DNA of 64,000 bases from Farysia itapuensis (Eukaryota; Basidiomycota; Ustilaginomycetes; Ustilaginales; Ustilaginaceae). The notes under the pieces were generated by a model, which was not told the origin of the DNA, did not search any database, and saw nothing but the letters and a program-made list of their open reading frames with translations. The stretch spans positions 62,001 through 126,000 of the forward strand of contig JALBYC010000003.1 in the NCBI GenBank assembly GCA_023212645.1. The letters run 5' to 3'. Within the stretch, counting starts at the first letter, position 1. Each line of letters begins with the position of its first letter. Positions 17,959-27,384 of this stretch are shown here, piece after piece. The position numbers and the translations under genes were made by a program.

Positions 17959-19308
17959 ATGGCCGCACGAAAAGCATACGTTGTTGGTGTCGGCATGACT
18001 GCCTTCACCAAGCCTGGTAGCCGAGACTATCCCGTCCTCGGTCTCGAGGCATGTGTCAAGGCGCTGACCGACGCCGGACTCACCTACGATGATGTTGAAT
18101 ACGCCACAGCTGGGTACGTCTACGGCGACTCTACCTGTGGTCAGCGTGTGCTGTACCAGCTCGGTATGACTGGTATTCCCATCGTCAATGTCAACAACAA
18201 CTGCTCCACCGGCTCGAGTGCTTTTGCCCTTGCCGCCAATGCCGTCCTCGCTGGTCAGGCCGACTGCGCCCTTGCTGTCGGCTTTGAAAAGATGGCTCCC
18301 GGCTCCCTCACTTCGGCTTTCTCCGACAGAGCCAACCCCATGGAAGGCACCATGTCGCAACTGTTTGAGATCGAGGGCGAGAAGGAGTACGCCAACGACG
18401 ACTTTGGTCCCTTTGCAGCTCGAATCTTTGGTGCTGCCGGTCTCGAGTACTGCGAAAAGTACGGTGCCACTTGGGAACACATTGCCGAGATTTCGGCCAA
18501 GAATCACCGTCACTCGGCCAAGAACCCTTACGCACAGTTCCGCGCTCAGCCTGACCGCGATGCTGTGCTCAAGGCGCGCAAGATCACGCGCGAGGTGACA
18601 TTGCCCATGTGCAGTCCCACCTCGGACGGAGGAGCCGCCGCGGTGGTTGTTTCCGAAGAATTTGTCAAGAAGCATGGTCTTGAAGACCGTGCTATTGAGC
18701 TGGCCGGTATGGGTATTGCGACGGACTCGGTTCGATTGTACGAGGACAAGTCGCGAATCGAACTGGCTGGTGCCGACATGTCGCGTCGCGCGGCGCAGAT
18801 TGCGTACAAGCAGGCTGGTGTTGGACCCAAGGATATTCAGGTGCTTGAGCTGCATGACTGCTTCGCGCCCAACGAGCTGGTCACCTATCCTGCCCTCGGC
18901 TTGTGCGCCGACGGCGAGGCACACAAGCTCGTCGAGCAGAAGCTCAACACCTACAACGACTCGGGCAAGGGATGGGTAGTGAACCCTTCCGGCGGTCTTG
19001 AATCCAAGGGTCACCCCCTCGGCGCTACCGGTCTTGGCATGATCAAGTACATGGTTGACCAGCTTCGTGGCGACGCAGGTGCACTGCAGGTCAAGAACGT
19101 CCAACACGCACTCACCCACAACATCGGTCTTGGTGGAAGCTGTGTCGTCACCATCCTCAAACGCCCTTCCTTCTTCAAGGCCGGTGCTACCAACTCGGCC
19201 AAGCGATTCGGCTACAACGCCGGCGACCAGGTCAAACCCATCTCCGAAGAGGATCTGAACAAGGTCAAGAGCAAGCAATACTCGGACTACCTTCCTGCTG
19301 ATCTCTGA
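17959..19308 (+). CDS. SCPx/SCP2-type thiolase (3-ketoacyl-CoA thiolase family)
   Basis: A single exon encodes 449 residues from the ATG at 17959; the open frame extends upstream but has no better start. The thiolase fold is clear: YVVGVGMTAFTKPG at the N-terminus and the nucleophile loop VNNNCSTGSSAFALAANAV with the reactive Cys. Then come LHDCFAPNEL, NPSGGLESKGHPLGATGL with the catalytic His, and HNIGLGGSCVVTIL at the C-terminus. This is the thiolase half of the SCPx family, which cleaves branched or long-chain 3-ketoacyl-CoA; no SCP2 sterol-binding domain follows. The C-terminus (PADL) is not a standard PTS1, and no clear PTS2 is visible. Codon use is strongly biased to C-ending codons, which suggests high expression. 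Confidence 0.92.
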   Translation: MAARKAYVVGVGMTAFTKPGSRDYPVLGLEACVKALTDAGLTYDDVEYATAGYVYGDSTCGQRVLYQLGMTGIPIVNVNNNCSTGSSAFALAANAVLAGQADCALAVGFEKMAPGSLTSAFSDRANPMEGTMSQLFEIEGEKEYANDDFGPFAARIFGAAGLEYCEKYGATWEHIAEISAKNHRHSAKNPYAQFRAQPDRDAVLKARKITREVTLPMCSPTSDGGAAAVVVSEEFVKKHGLEDRAIELAGMGIATDSVRLYEDKSRIELAGADMSRRAAQIAYKQAGVGPKDIQVLELHDCFAPNELVTYPALGLCADGEAHKLVEQKLNTYNDSGKGWVVNPSGGLESKGHPLGATGLGMIKYMVDQLRGDAGALQVKNVQHALTHNIGLGGSCVVTILKRPSFFKAGATNSAKRFGYNAGDQVKPISEEDLNKVKSKQYSDYLPADL

Positions 19309-20256
19309 TCCTTACCCCCCACTTCATTGGTACTTTTCAAGTCGGCGGCAACGTGCTATTTTTCATCTCTCTGTGTAACTACGAAACCTGATATTGTCTA
19401 ATTGCTTCATCCTTTGCCAGCGTGCTCAGAACAGATTGTCATTTTCTCTGTGCCTGCTCTTTACCCTTACGTGTCCGTGAGAGATGGGTGTTTGTCCGGA
19501 AAGGCTTCCATCGGCTTGGTGTAGTCCAGTTTCATTTCCGTGCCGGCACGTGTTGTCGGTCTGGATACCTTTTCCCGTTCGTCGACATCCGTCGTGACTT
19601 CATCTCAACGCCCAAGTTTTGCTCTGCTCTGGCATTCTCGCTGCGAAGAATGCACATGCACGTGCTGCATTGATACGACAAGTGCTCTGCACGCCGAAGA
19701 CCGAAAGCCGACTGGCACCTAGAAAATTGTATTTCTGCTGTACACGTCCTCATGATCTGAGCGTTGCAGCTTGTTGAAGCGCGCGAGCAAGTCACATATG
19801 TTGCGACACCAAGCTTGACCAACCTTTTGCACATATACACGGCTCTTTTCCACTCCACTGCCGCCGTATTGCTTGTACAACGAGTCTGCAAGACCATATC
19901 CAAATCCAGTCCCTGACTTTGCCCAAGCGCCCTTGCACTTGACACAAAGTTCCCCGTAAATTTGCATAATAATTCAGCAAGATATACATACCCTAATTTG
20001 GCGCACGAAGAAAGCCTCTTGCCTGTTTCGCCGACATTGGCGTACATATTTGCCACCGATCTTGAACGACTACCTATCCTCGGTGCATTTCGGCCAAGAC
20101 GACAACGTTTCGGCTTTGCACTTTGCAGAGCAACACCAGGTATTTAGCCCAACATTGCAGAAGAAACGATTCGCACAACGACGGTTTCGCCATCTTACGC
20201 ACAAAGCAGTGTCCTGGCTCTCCTTCGCTCTCATAGCGTGTTCCCGAACGGAAGAC
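19309..20256. other. Long intergenic region without a supported gene
   Basis: These 948 bp separate the thiolase stop from the start of the next secreted-protein gene. A 174-codon frame on the minus strand (19532-20056) is open but has irregular, Cys- and Arg-rich composition and no recognisable domain. I therefore treat the stretch as 3' UTR, spacer and the leader of the downstream gene. Confidence 0.5.
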
Positions 20257-21004
20257 ATGACGCTTGGTCCGCAGCAAAGGTTTCGATTATCGCTGTTGCT
20301 TTTGTTCTTGATTTTTGCGCCTGCTATGACGGCACCAATCCCACCAGTGACTTTAGAAACAAGTTTTCTCCTAGGTGGATTTCGCCAGATGGGTCTTTCA
20401 GCAGCGGTGCAGGAGGCGCCAAAGTTACTCAAAACAGCAAGCAGGGCACCGAGGTACATCAAATCTGCTGTAAAAGACGCGCCGAGAGCTCTGAACAAAC
20501 TCGGTCCGGAAGATTTCTTGGGCTCGGGAGTGAAGCGCAAGAGTTTGACTGGACTGTACTCAGTCGCCGGTGCCGTGGGACTTGGCGCTACTTCGATCGC
20601 GTACAACGGTATCAACATGAAGGCGAGACAGTCTGAAGCAATTCGAAAGCAACGCAGTACGTACTTCGTGGTCAGAGCGGCTGGAATGGTCTTGACTAAC
20701 AGATTTGTTGGCCGAAACAGACGCGGAAGAGAGTCGACAAGCCTTGTGTCGTACTTTACAACGGCCAAACACACCACAGCTGAAAAAGCGAACCTGGTCG
20801 GACGCAACAATCAATACGTTTGAAGACTACGGAAAGGTTGTCGCAACAACAGAAGGCGTTGCTGCCGGCGTTCTCGCCGTCAATTCGGCGTAAGTCACGA
20901 TGTCCATCCTTCTGCTAGTTGCCATTTTGACATCACCTTCTCCCTTCTGCAGGAATCAGAACATGCAGCGAAGCAGGCAGCAACCCAGCTCGTTTCGATG
21001 CTAG
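20257..21004 (+). CDS. Small secreted protein, three exons, candidate effector
   Basis: Exon 1 runs 20257-20656, ending at a GTACGT donor. Exon 2 begins at 20703 or, more likely, 20721: the first AG is only about 3 nt after a CTAAC branch site and the second AG keeps the same frame. It ends at 20889. Exon 3 is 20953-21004 after a GTAAGT...CTGCAG intron. The product is 206 or 212 residues. The first 23 or so residues form a strong signal peptide (basic start, then LSLLLLFLIFAPAMTA). The mature part is basic, with repeated Lys/Arg, a small hydrophobic stretch (GLYSVAGAVGLGATS) and one late Cys. I recognise no domain. Size, secretion and lack of known family fit a smut candidate effector, but this is inference. 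Confidence 0.62.
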
Positions 21005-21114
21005 CTTTATTTCTCCTTAGACGCCTCTACTTCTTAACGCGCTGCGCATGAGGCTCTGGAAGCCTTGAAAATTAATCATGATCTTTACGATGATCGCATA
21101 GCTTGTGGAGAGAG

Positions 21115-22828
21115 CTAGGGTGCACATGCAATGATGTAAGCTACAGAATCGAGATAGAGACAGGGTCAGCACATTTCAATCCAGCATTCACGGTGTTTCA
21201 GACTTACTGCCAAAACTCCTGCTTGCAAATACCTTTTCTCCTGGCTCCAAGTCTCGATAGACGCTTTTGTTTCGCTCTTGCTTTTCAGTTCGTTTGATCA
21301 TGTCGGCCATGTTTGACAGTCCACTATCATGGTCTTCAGCTGTATTGTTGTCTGAAGCCGTGTCTTCGAGCGGTGAGCTTGGCCTGCTGCTGCCGAGCTC
21401 GCTGACGTTGTCATCATCGACAATGTTGCGTGGCAAAATGTGCACTCGCACACGCACAAACCCCACCTCTTCCATAGCCTCCACCAGCTCCTTGATGGAC
21501 CAGATACGAAAGTCGTAGTGGAAGACATCGCGCAGCCAGCTTGCGTCGCTGAAGCGGAAGCTTAAGCTCATGCGGAACCGGTTCGTCATCCAGTCAACCG
21601 GTCCGTCCTCACGCCAGTATTCGAATCCGCCGTGTTCGGTACCTTTACGAACGAGTTTGAGCTTACCCCGCGGCCATTCGGCTCTGGTTCCTTTGGCTGC
21701 CGGGGGTGGCGCTGTCATGACTTCGAGCACTTTAGTCGGCTCTTCGTCCTCGCTTGTGTCTCCATTAGCCGTGGCTTTGCTCTTCTTGATTATCTGATCT
21801 GCTAGCAGAACCTTCTGATTGCGTCCGTCGCCACCATCCCGCCCGAAGCCGATCTCGTTCTGGAAGCGAGCCCATGTCTCTTCTTGATCCGGATACGTCT
21901 CTCCCGTCGGTGGTCCGCCAAACATGTCAGTGACAAAGACGCCAGTCCTGGGTCGAAGAGTCTCTTTTGCCATTCTCAAGTACCGTAACAGTGTTGCGCG
22001 GTCGTGGAAATAGGCCATGGCATAGTTGAGCGACGCAATCAGATCTGGTGAATCCAGCGCTGACGTCGGAGTTGAGGCCGATGGTTGGGCTGGTGATGGC
22101 ACTGGAAGATCGAGCACATCGCTGTGAAGTAGCGTAAGGCGTGGCCCTTTCGTCGCTGGCGCCTCCTTGTTGACTGCTTTTTTGATGGCTGCAGCTCTTT
22201 TGGCGTCTTTAGCGAGCTTCTTGTCCCTCTTGCGGTCAAATCTCTCTGTCGCCGCGCCCGCGGCCCATGTATCTGACCCTTCTCTTGGCTTGGCCTCCTC
22301 TTCCGCCCTAGTCAGCGTGGAATTAGACGGGTTTGGGTCTATTTCTACATCTAGCACTTTGGTCGCTTGGCAGCCTGAGAAGCCTGGAGACTGTAGCAGC
22401 TGCACGTACGCATCGCCACGGTTCTGTAAGCGACGCTGCGTGGCCCGTAACGCTACAAGGTCAATATCCACCCCCTGACTCTGGTTCCGCGAGTCGAGAG
22501 AGAGCCAAGTTGCAGCAATGATGGCTGTGCTGCAGAAGTCTTCGCGCAGAATACGAGCATCGTACCGATCCGTGTTGTCCAGCTGCGCCTGGCTGTACAG
22601 AGCGTCGAGGTTGGTACACTCCACTCGAGGGTCTTGCACTGCTTCCTCGTAGATCTGCAGAACAGGTGCGGTAGCGGCCAACGGCACAGTACCGTTCTGT
22701 CCAGAGAGTGCGCTCTGTGACCAGTTCGGCCTCGCATGCGCAAACGGATCCATGGCGGTATCCTCGGGTCGGTAGGACGCAGGAAAGCGTTGATCTTCTT
22801 CAGGGTCTAGCACGTTTGGCCTTCGCAT
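21115..22828 (-). CDS. SAM-dependent methyltransferase, unknown substrate, two exons
   Basis: Exon 1 is 22828-21208 and a last exon of 26 nt is 21140-21115. The 67-nt intron 21207-21141 has a GTAAGT donor and a CTGTAG acceptor. The spliced protein has 548 residues and ends SFGTYIIACAP, a natural final beta strand. Without splicing the frame would end in SKSETP just after the donor. Motif I is LREDFCSTAIIAATW with VDIDLVAL as the acidic strand end. Later LLHSDVLDLPVP, LIASLNYAMAYFHDR and GVFVTDMFGG follow the class I methyltransferase order. A Lys-rich insertion (KRDKKLAKDAKRAAAIKK) lies in the middle. The DFC(G/S)T motif is shared with a group of bacterial and fungal methyltransferases of unknown target. 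Confidence 0.75.
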
Positions 22829-22946
22829 TTCTTCTCAAAATTCTTTTGGCAGGGTTTTTCTTGTCTTTATGCAGGTTAAATTTAGCAAGCTAGCTGGCTG
22901 AGAGCAAACATTTGAGGGTACATGTATGGGTGCCGGGACAATGTAT

Positions 22947-24527
22947 CTATTGTGATTCCACGTTCTTGAACTTCTTGGTACGCTGATGACGGTCTCTTCT
23001 TATTTGGAGAAGCATGTTGGTGAGAGCGCATGCGACGCCTGCACCTGCAAAACCCATGCCTAACCAGAAGGCACCGCGATAGCCCATGAGTACGTTCCGC
23101 CCGTTGCCGTTGACGTGACTTTCGACGATGCCGGCAAAGCCCAGGCCGAGCGCTATGGAGTAGTTGACCACCGTGTTGACCAAGCTACTGGCAGTACCTT
23201 GCTGGTGTGGCGGCAGAAGGTCACTGAGAATAATACTGGCTGCTGGGAAAGACATGTCCATGCCAAACGGCATGATTGCCGTCGAAACGAAGCTTTGTGC
23301 CCAATAAGTTTGATCGACTGGAGCTGTGCCTGCAATAATGATGCCAACGCAGAAGGCCAGCAAGGACATGAGCATGACAAACGGAGGACTGGTTCGTCCC
23401 AAGATCTGCGCGGACGAAAAAGCGGCAATGATGCCAGTCACGCCTGCAGGCACATAGGTAGCTACCGTGCTCAGAGCAGTATAACCCCGAACATTCTGCT
23501 GAAACAGATTTACGTAAAACACCCAGATTCCAAAAGTTGCCCATCCGAGGGCCAAAGAGACCAGGATGAGCGAGCCGGTGACGGTGAATACGCTGGTGGG
23601 CAAAAGCGGAAAGGCGGCTCTGGACTCGCCAATAAGAAAGATGCTGATCAGAAGAAAGCCGACAATGAGAAGGACGTAGACGTAAACAGTCTGCCAACCG
23701 ACCACTAGAGCCTGATTGAAGCTAAAGTTGAAGAGGACGAGACCAGCAACGCCAATCAGCATGCCTGACAGGTCAAGCCTCTGCCAGAGCGGAGCGGTCT
23801 TCTCCGATACACTAGTGGCAACAGATTCGGTCGGGGTGGTTGCGTCTGTGCCTGGATCTAAAGTGTCGCCTGTGCTCCATGATGCATGGATCGCAACCAT
23901 CTGAGCGTCTGATGGCAGGACGTAGCAGCAGAACCCGGCGAGAAGCGCTGTTGTGATAGCCATGATGTAAAAGCCCCATGGCCAACCCAGGCTGGAGTTG
24001 ACGCTGAAGAGTGTTGTGAAGATGGCCCCGACCAGAAAGCCATTGGGTGCGGTCGCGGCGAAAAAAGCAAAGCTGAGGTGCTTGGCAAACGAACCAGGTG
24101 GGAAAATTCGACCGAGGATGGCGAGGGAATTGGGCAGCAAAATGGCGCATGCTATACCTTGCATCGCGCGACACACGTCAAAGAACACAACCGACCCGGC
24201 ATAGTGCGACAAACCAGCGACGAGTGACCAGAGACAAAGCCATAGGTAGCCAAGGACGACCATCGGCTTGTGGCCAACAATGTCGCCCACTCGACCTGAC
24301 GGCAGGACAAAGGTACCCACTGTCAGCGAAAAAGCTGCTGCAAACCACGATTGCTGTCCATCTTGGTCCTCGACGTGGAATGTGCTTGCTTGATATCGGA
24401 TAGGTACGACCGTCTGTCCCAGAGTTGCTTGAGTCAGAAGCATTGCACCGCAAAGCACCGAGACAGCCAAGGCCTGTCGGACCTTACCAGCAGGTCCTTC
24501 GTTATACAGACGCTCTTTTGCACTCAT
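22947..24527 (-). CDS. MFS transporter, DHA2-like (14-helix drug:H+ antiporter type)
   Basis: This single-exon gene encodes 526 residues with about 14 hydrophobic segments. The first helix is ALAVSVLCGAMLLTQATLGQT. The loop between helices 2 and 3 carries the MFS motif A-like string GRVGDIVGHKPMV. Helix 4 has VCRAMQGIACAILLPNSLAI, the usual R-x-x-Q-G motif. The last helices end in MLLQIRRDRHQRTKK, a basic cytosolic tail. The layout resembles fungal members related to Atr1/Amf1, which move drugs, boron or ammonium; the substrate here cannot be inferred. It lies head-to-head with the MAT-like gene, across an intergenic stretch holding two large palindromes. Confidence 0.88.
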   Translation of the reverse strand: MSAKERLYNEGPAGKVRQALAVSVLCGAMLLTQATLGQTVVPIRYQASTFHVEDQDGQQSWFAAAFSLTVGTFVLPSGRVGDIVGHKPMVVLGYLWLCLWSLVAGLSHYAGSVVFFDVCRAMQGIACAILLPNSLAILGRIFPPGSFAKHLSFAFFAATAPNGFLVGAIFTTLFSVNSSLGWPWGFYIMAITTALLAGFCCYVLPSDAQMVAIHASWSTGDTLDPGTDATTPTESVATSVSEKTAPLWQRLDLSGMLIGVAGLVLFNFSFNQALVVGWQTVYVYVLLIVGFLLISIFLIGESRAAFPLLPTSVFTVTGSLILVSLALGWATFGIWVFYVNLFQQNVRGYTALSTVATYVPAGVTGIIAAFSSAQILGRTSPPFVMLMSLLAFCVGIIIAGTAPVDQTYWAQSFVSTAIMPFGMDMSFPAASIILSDLLPPHQQGTASSLVNTVVNYSIALGLGFAGIVESHVNGNGRNVLMGYRGAFWLGMGFAGAGVACALTNMLLQIRRDRHQRTKKFKNVESQ

Positions 24528-25099
24528 CGCGAGGTATACGTTGACGGTCTTGAGATTGATGCTGCAGTTTATATCTGAACCGCGAAATCGGAAGCTCGGG
24601 GCTTAGATCGTCACTATCTCCGGCTATCGCACATGGTATCGATACCGATGGCAAGAGAGGCAGTCAGATAGCTGAAGTTGCAGAGAGGACTCTGATCGCT
24701 ACGCGTAGCGCCTACACAAACGAGACAGAAGGTCTCTTCTTGGCAGTCGAGCCCCTTAGTTAGGTTGACTGATGGCCATGTCAAACCTTGTGTCGGAGAT
24801 TTGCGTAAACCGAAAGGCTAATCCAAATTTTGCTAGTCTAACAACTATGAGTCATTTTCGTCATTTCGCATTTGACGCCTTTACAGGCGTTGCACAGTCA
24901 CAGGTGTGAGTGCTGCGATCGGACCGGTAAAGGGTTGAAAGCGGATCGTTCCGTTCGGCAGTTGCCCGCCATATTCCCCCACGTTTGATCCTCCCGTCTT
25001 GCACCGTTACTCCCATCACGTTCGTCAACAGCAGAACATGGACCTCAGCTTATAGTCCGACCCACTACCATTCACTTTTCGTATACCGGACCATTAGTC
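24528..25099. promoter_or_regulatory. Divergent promoter region with two perfect palindromes
   Basis: This 572-bp stretch separates the divergent MFS and MAT-like genes. It holds GGTATCGATACC at 24635-24646 and CGCTACGCGTAGCG at 24697-24710, both perfect palindromes and 50 bp apart. I see no coding potential. The palindromes could be sites for dimeric regulators; this is inference. Confidence 0.5.
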
Positions 25100-27328
25100 A
25101 TGGTTGCTGCGCATCGATGTGTCGGCCCGGCGCGAGAGCTGCTTGCTGTACCAGTCGCTGGACCGTCTAGACCGCGCTATTCGTCTACCGCCATAGCTGC
25201 ATCCAATACGCCCATATCAGCAGCAGCAAGAAGACACAAAGCGCTGGCACAGCTCCGCGACTCAAACGCCTATGTCGCCAGGTACCGAACCATCGGACCA
25301 TCATCTTCGCCGCTCCTGTCGTCTACACCGAGTGCGGCAGAGTCGTTGGAGATTCACTCTGGTACGAGCCGCGGCACCAGCATCCGTAGCAGCAGCTCTT
25401 CTTCTCATGATCCGTCCAGCTCCAAATCCGCGCCGAGAACGGATTCATCCGATTCGGTCAGTGCCACTGGTCAGATTGATGAGACGTGGGCGTTTGGCGG
25501 CGGTGCAAAGAGTCAAGGAGGTCCGGCTCCCTTTACACCTGAATCATCGTCATCGTCAGCCAAAGCGAGTCTCGCTACTCCGTCCATAGTCATGGGGAAC
25601 GCTGGCAAAGGCGCCATCGCTAATTATGGTAAACGCAAGTCCAACGCTGTCAACATATCAGGACCTTCTCAGCAGAGCGGGGCTGAACAAAGGCAAGCAC
25701 AAAAATACGAGCACAGGTATTCGCCATCCACACGCACAGAGCAGCCGCTGCCTCAACACACCTACTTTTCATCGCCCTCGTCGTCGTTCAATGCGTCGTC
25801 CTTCGTAGCCCCAGGCACACAGCCTCCGCTGCGAGGGGCAGCCACCGCCGGAATCGGCGAAGGTCACTCTGGGATCGGCATGGTCAGGAAGAAGGCAGCT
25901 CTCATCTTCCCCGGTCAGGGATCACAATACGTGGCTATGTCTAAAGATCTCTACAAGCAGTTTCGATCGGCACGTTCTATATGGCATCAAGCAGAGGAAG
26001 CCCTAATGTCAACGCCCGGCCATAACTCGCACCACTTCATTCAAGGTGACCGTGCCACTTCTATCGAACAGCGGCAGATGTTTGAGGCTGAGCTGGCCAA
26101 AACCCGTCATTTAGATTCCAAGTCTGGTCTACTAGCCAGTGGCACGGCCGTAGCACGTGGTCGTCGTGGCTGGCTCCGAGACCTCGTCTTCTCCGGTGAT
26201 CAGCTCGAGTTGACACGAGCAGAGAATGCGCAGCCCGCCATCCTGACGTGCACGCTGGCCTTTCTGCAAGTGCTCCGCAAAGATTTCTCCATTGACCTGA
26301 TTAGGGATCATGTGCAATGGGCTGCGGGCCACGGCTCGGGCGTGTATGCCGCCCTTGTCGGCTCTGGTGCGGTCGACATGCACGACGCGGTACGCTTACT
26401 GCGACATCGCGGTCTCACAGCCTCGGAGTACACGGCCAACCACCCTGTCCTCTTCCCTCCTGGCTGCAAGAAGCCAGATAGTATCTACGAGACGTGGGCA
26501 TTTGCCAACGCAGGCAGTGGTAAAGGTGCTGATTTGGCGGAAGAGATTGCGCTCGGATCAACCCAGCCCGCTGCAGGTGGACCAGAGGCAATCAAAAGTC
26601 ATCGTGGCTGGAAACGCACGCAAATGTCAGGTGTGGTGGTGAAACCAGGCAAACTGCAAGCGGTTCTCAACGAAGTCAAGCAAGTTGCTCAAGACATTCG
26701 AGACGGCAAAGTGGCCGGTGTGGCCACAGACGAAGTTGTCGAAGCTGCCAACGTTAACAGCCAGCTCCAGATCGTCCTATCTGGCAGCCGGGTTGGCGTC
26801 TCGTACTGTTGCGACCGACTTCGGTCGAAGAACTTGGGAGCTAGAGCGGTAAATCTACCCGTTTCAGGTGCCTACCACACCAGTTTGATGTCGGAGGCGT
26901 CGGCATTCTTGCGCCCCGCTGTCAAGTATCTTCCCATCTCGGACCCTCAAGGCTTCTCTCTCGTGTCATCGGTAAACGGCAGCGTCCTTCCAGATAGCGA
27001 GGCTATCCGCAACGACTTGTCTGGAGCTTCAGCCAAACCCGTCGCATGGCTCAGCAGTATTGACACACTCATCGAACAAGGTGTGGAACGATTCATTTGT
27101 CTGGGACCCGGCCGTGCTTGTGCACATCTGCTCAGCAAAGAGCTCGCATATCGAGACCGTAAACGTCTGGCCCAAGGTCTCGAACTCAACTCTGCCTACG
27201 AAGTCTGGTCCCTCGCTACGGTCGAGGACGTCGAGCAATTGGCGGATTCTCTGGTAAAACTCTCGCATCAAGACGCTATCCCACCCACCAGTCCGGCATT
27301 TGACGCAGACCGACTCACTGCAGACTAG
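25100..27328 (+). CDS. Malonyl-CoA:ACP acyltransferase-like protein (mitochondrial type) lacking the canonical active-site serine
   Basis: A single exon encodes 742 residues. The first 60 or so are basic and Ser/Ala-rich, like a mitochondrial presequence. Residues about 60-255 are low complexity. The acyltransferase (FabD/Mct1) domain starts with AALIFPGQGSQYVAMSKDLY. The QPAILTCTLAFLQVL helix and the nucleophile elbow AAGHGSGVYAALV follow, then RLLRHRGLTASEY, VNSQLQIVLSGS, LPVSGAYHTSLM with the catalytic His, and ICLGPGRACAHLL. In FabD/Mct1 the elbow is GHSxG; here the Ser position is Gly and a Ser lies one residue later. In the family the enzyme loads malonyl groups on mitochondrial ACP for lipoate synthesis. 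Whether this one is active is open. Confidence 0.8.
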   Translation: MVAAHRCVGPARELLAVPVAGPSRPRYSSTAIAASNTPISAAARRHKALAQLRDSNAYVARYRTIGPSSSPLLSSTPSAAESLEIHSGTSRGTSIRSSSSSSHDPSSSKSAPRTDSSDSVSATGQIDETWAFGGGAKSQGGPAPFTPESSSSSAKASLATPSIVMGNAGKGAIANYGKRKSNAVNISGPSQQSGAEQRQAQKYEHRYSPSTRTEQPLPQHTYFSSPSSSFNASSFVAPGTQPPLRGAATAGIGEGHSGIGMVRKKAALIFPGQGSQYVAMSKDLYKQFRSARSIWHQAEEALMSTPGHNSHHFIQGDRATSIEQRQMFEAELAKTRHLDSKSGLLASGTAVARGRRGWLRDLVFSGDQLELTRAENAQPAILTCTLAFLQVLRKDFSIDLIRDHVQWAAGHGSGVYAALVGSGAVDMHDAVRLLRHRGLTASEYTANHPVLFPPGCKKPDSIYETWAFANAGSGKGADLAEEIALGSTQPAAGGPEAIKSHRGWKRTQMSGVVVKPGKLQAVLNEVKQVAQDIRDGKVAGVATDEVVEAANVNSQLQIVLSGSRVGVSYCCDRLRSKNLGARAVNLPVSGAYHTSLMSEASAFLRPAVKYLPISDPQGFSLVSSVNGSVLPDSEAIRNDLSGASAKPVAWLSSIDTLIEQGVERFICLGPGRACAHLLSKELAYRDRKRLAQGLELNSAYEVWSLATVEDVEQLADSLVKLSHQDAIPPTSPAFDADRLTAD

Positions 27329-27384
27329 CTTATGTTGCGTTATATATCCAATTCAATTCCTTCTAATCTGATTGCGGCGCTGAG

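Noticed and set aside
17950..19278. A 442-codon minus-strand frame opposite the thiolase
   Set aside because: It is the codon-bias shadow of a highly expressed gene; the thiolase on the plus strand has all catalytic motifs.
19303..19420. Stop-codon read-through to a peroxisomal signal after the thiolase
   Set aside because: The stop is TGA followed by TCC, not the leaky TGA CTA, and the in-frame extension up to the next stop shows no SKL-type ending.
19532..20056. A 174-codon minus-strand frame
   Set aside because: Composition is irregular and Cys/Arg-rich, no domain or signal is seen, and the neighbouring frames are equally open. It fits non-coding spacer better.
24961..25099. Possible extra 5' exon for the MAT-like gene
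   Set aside because: The ATG at 25100 already gives a presequence-like start and no donor-acceptor pair is needed.
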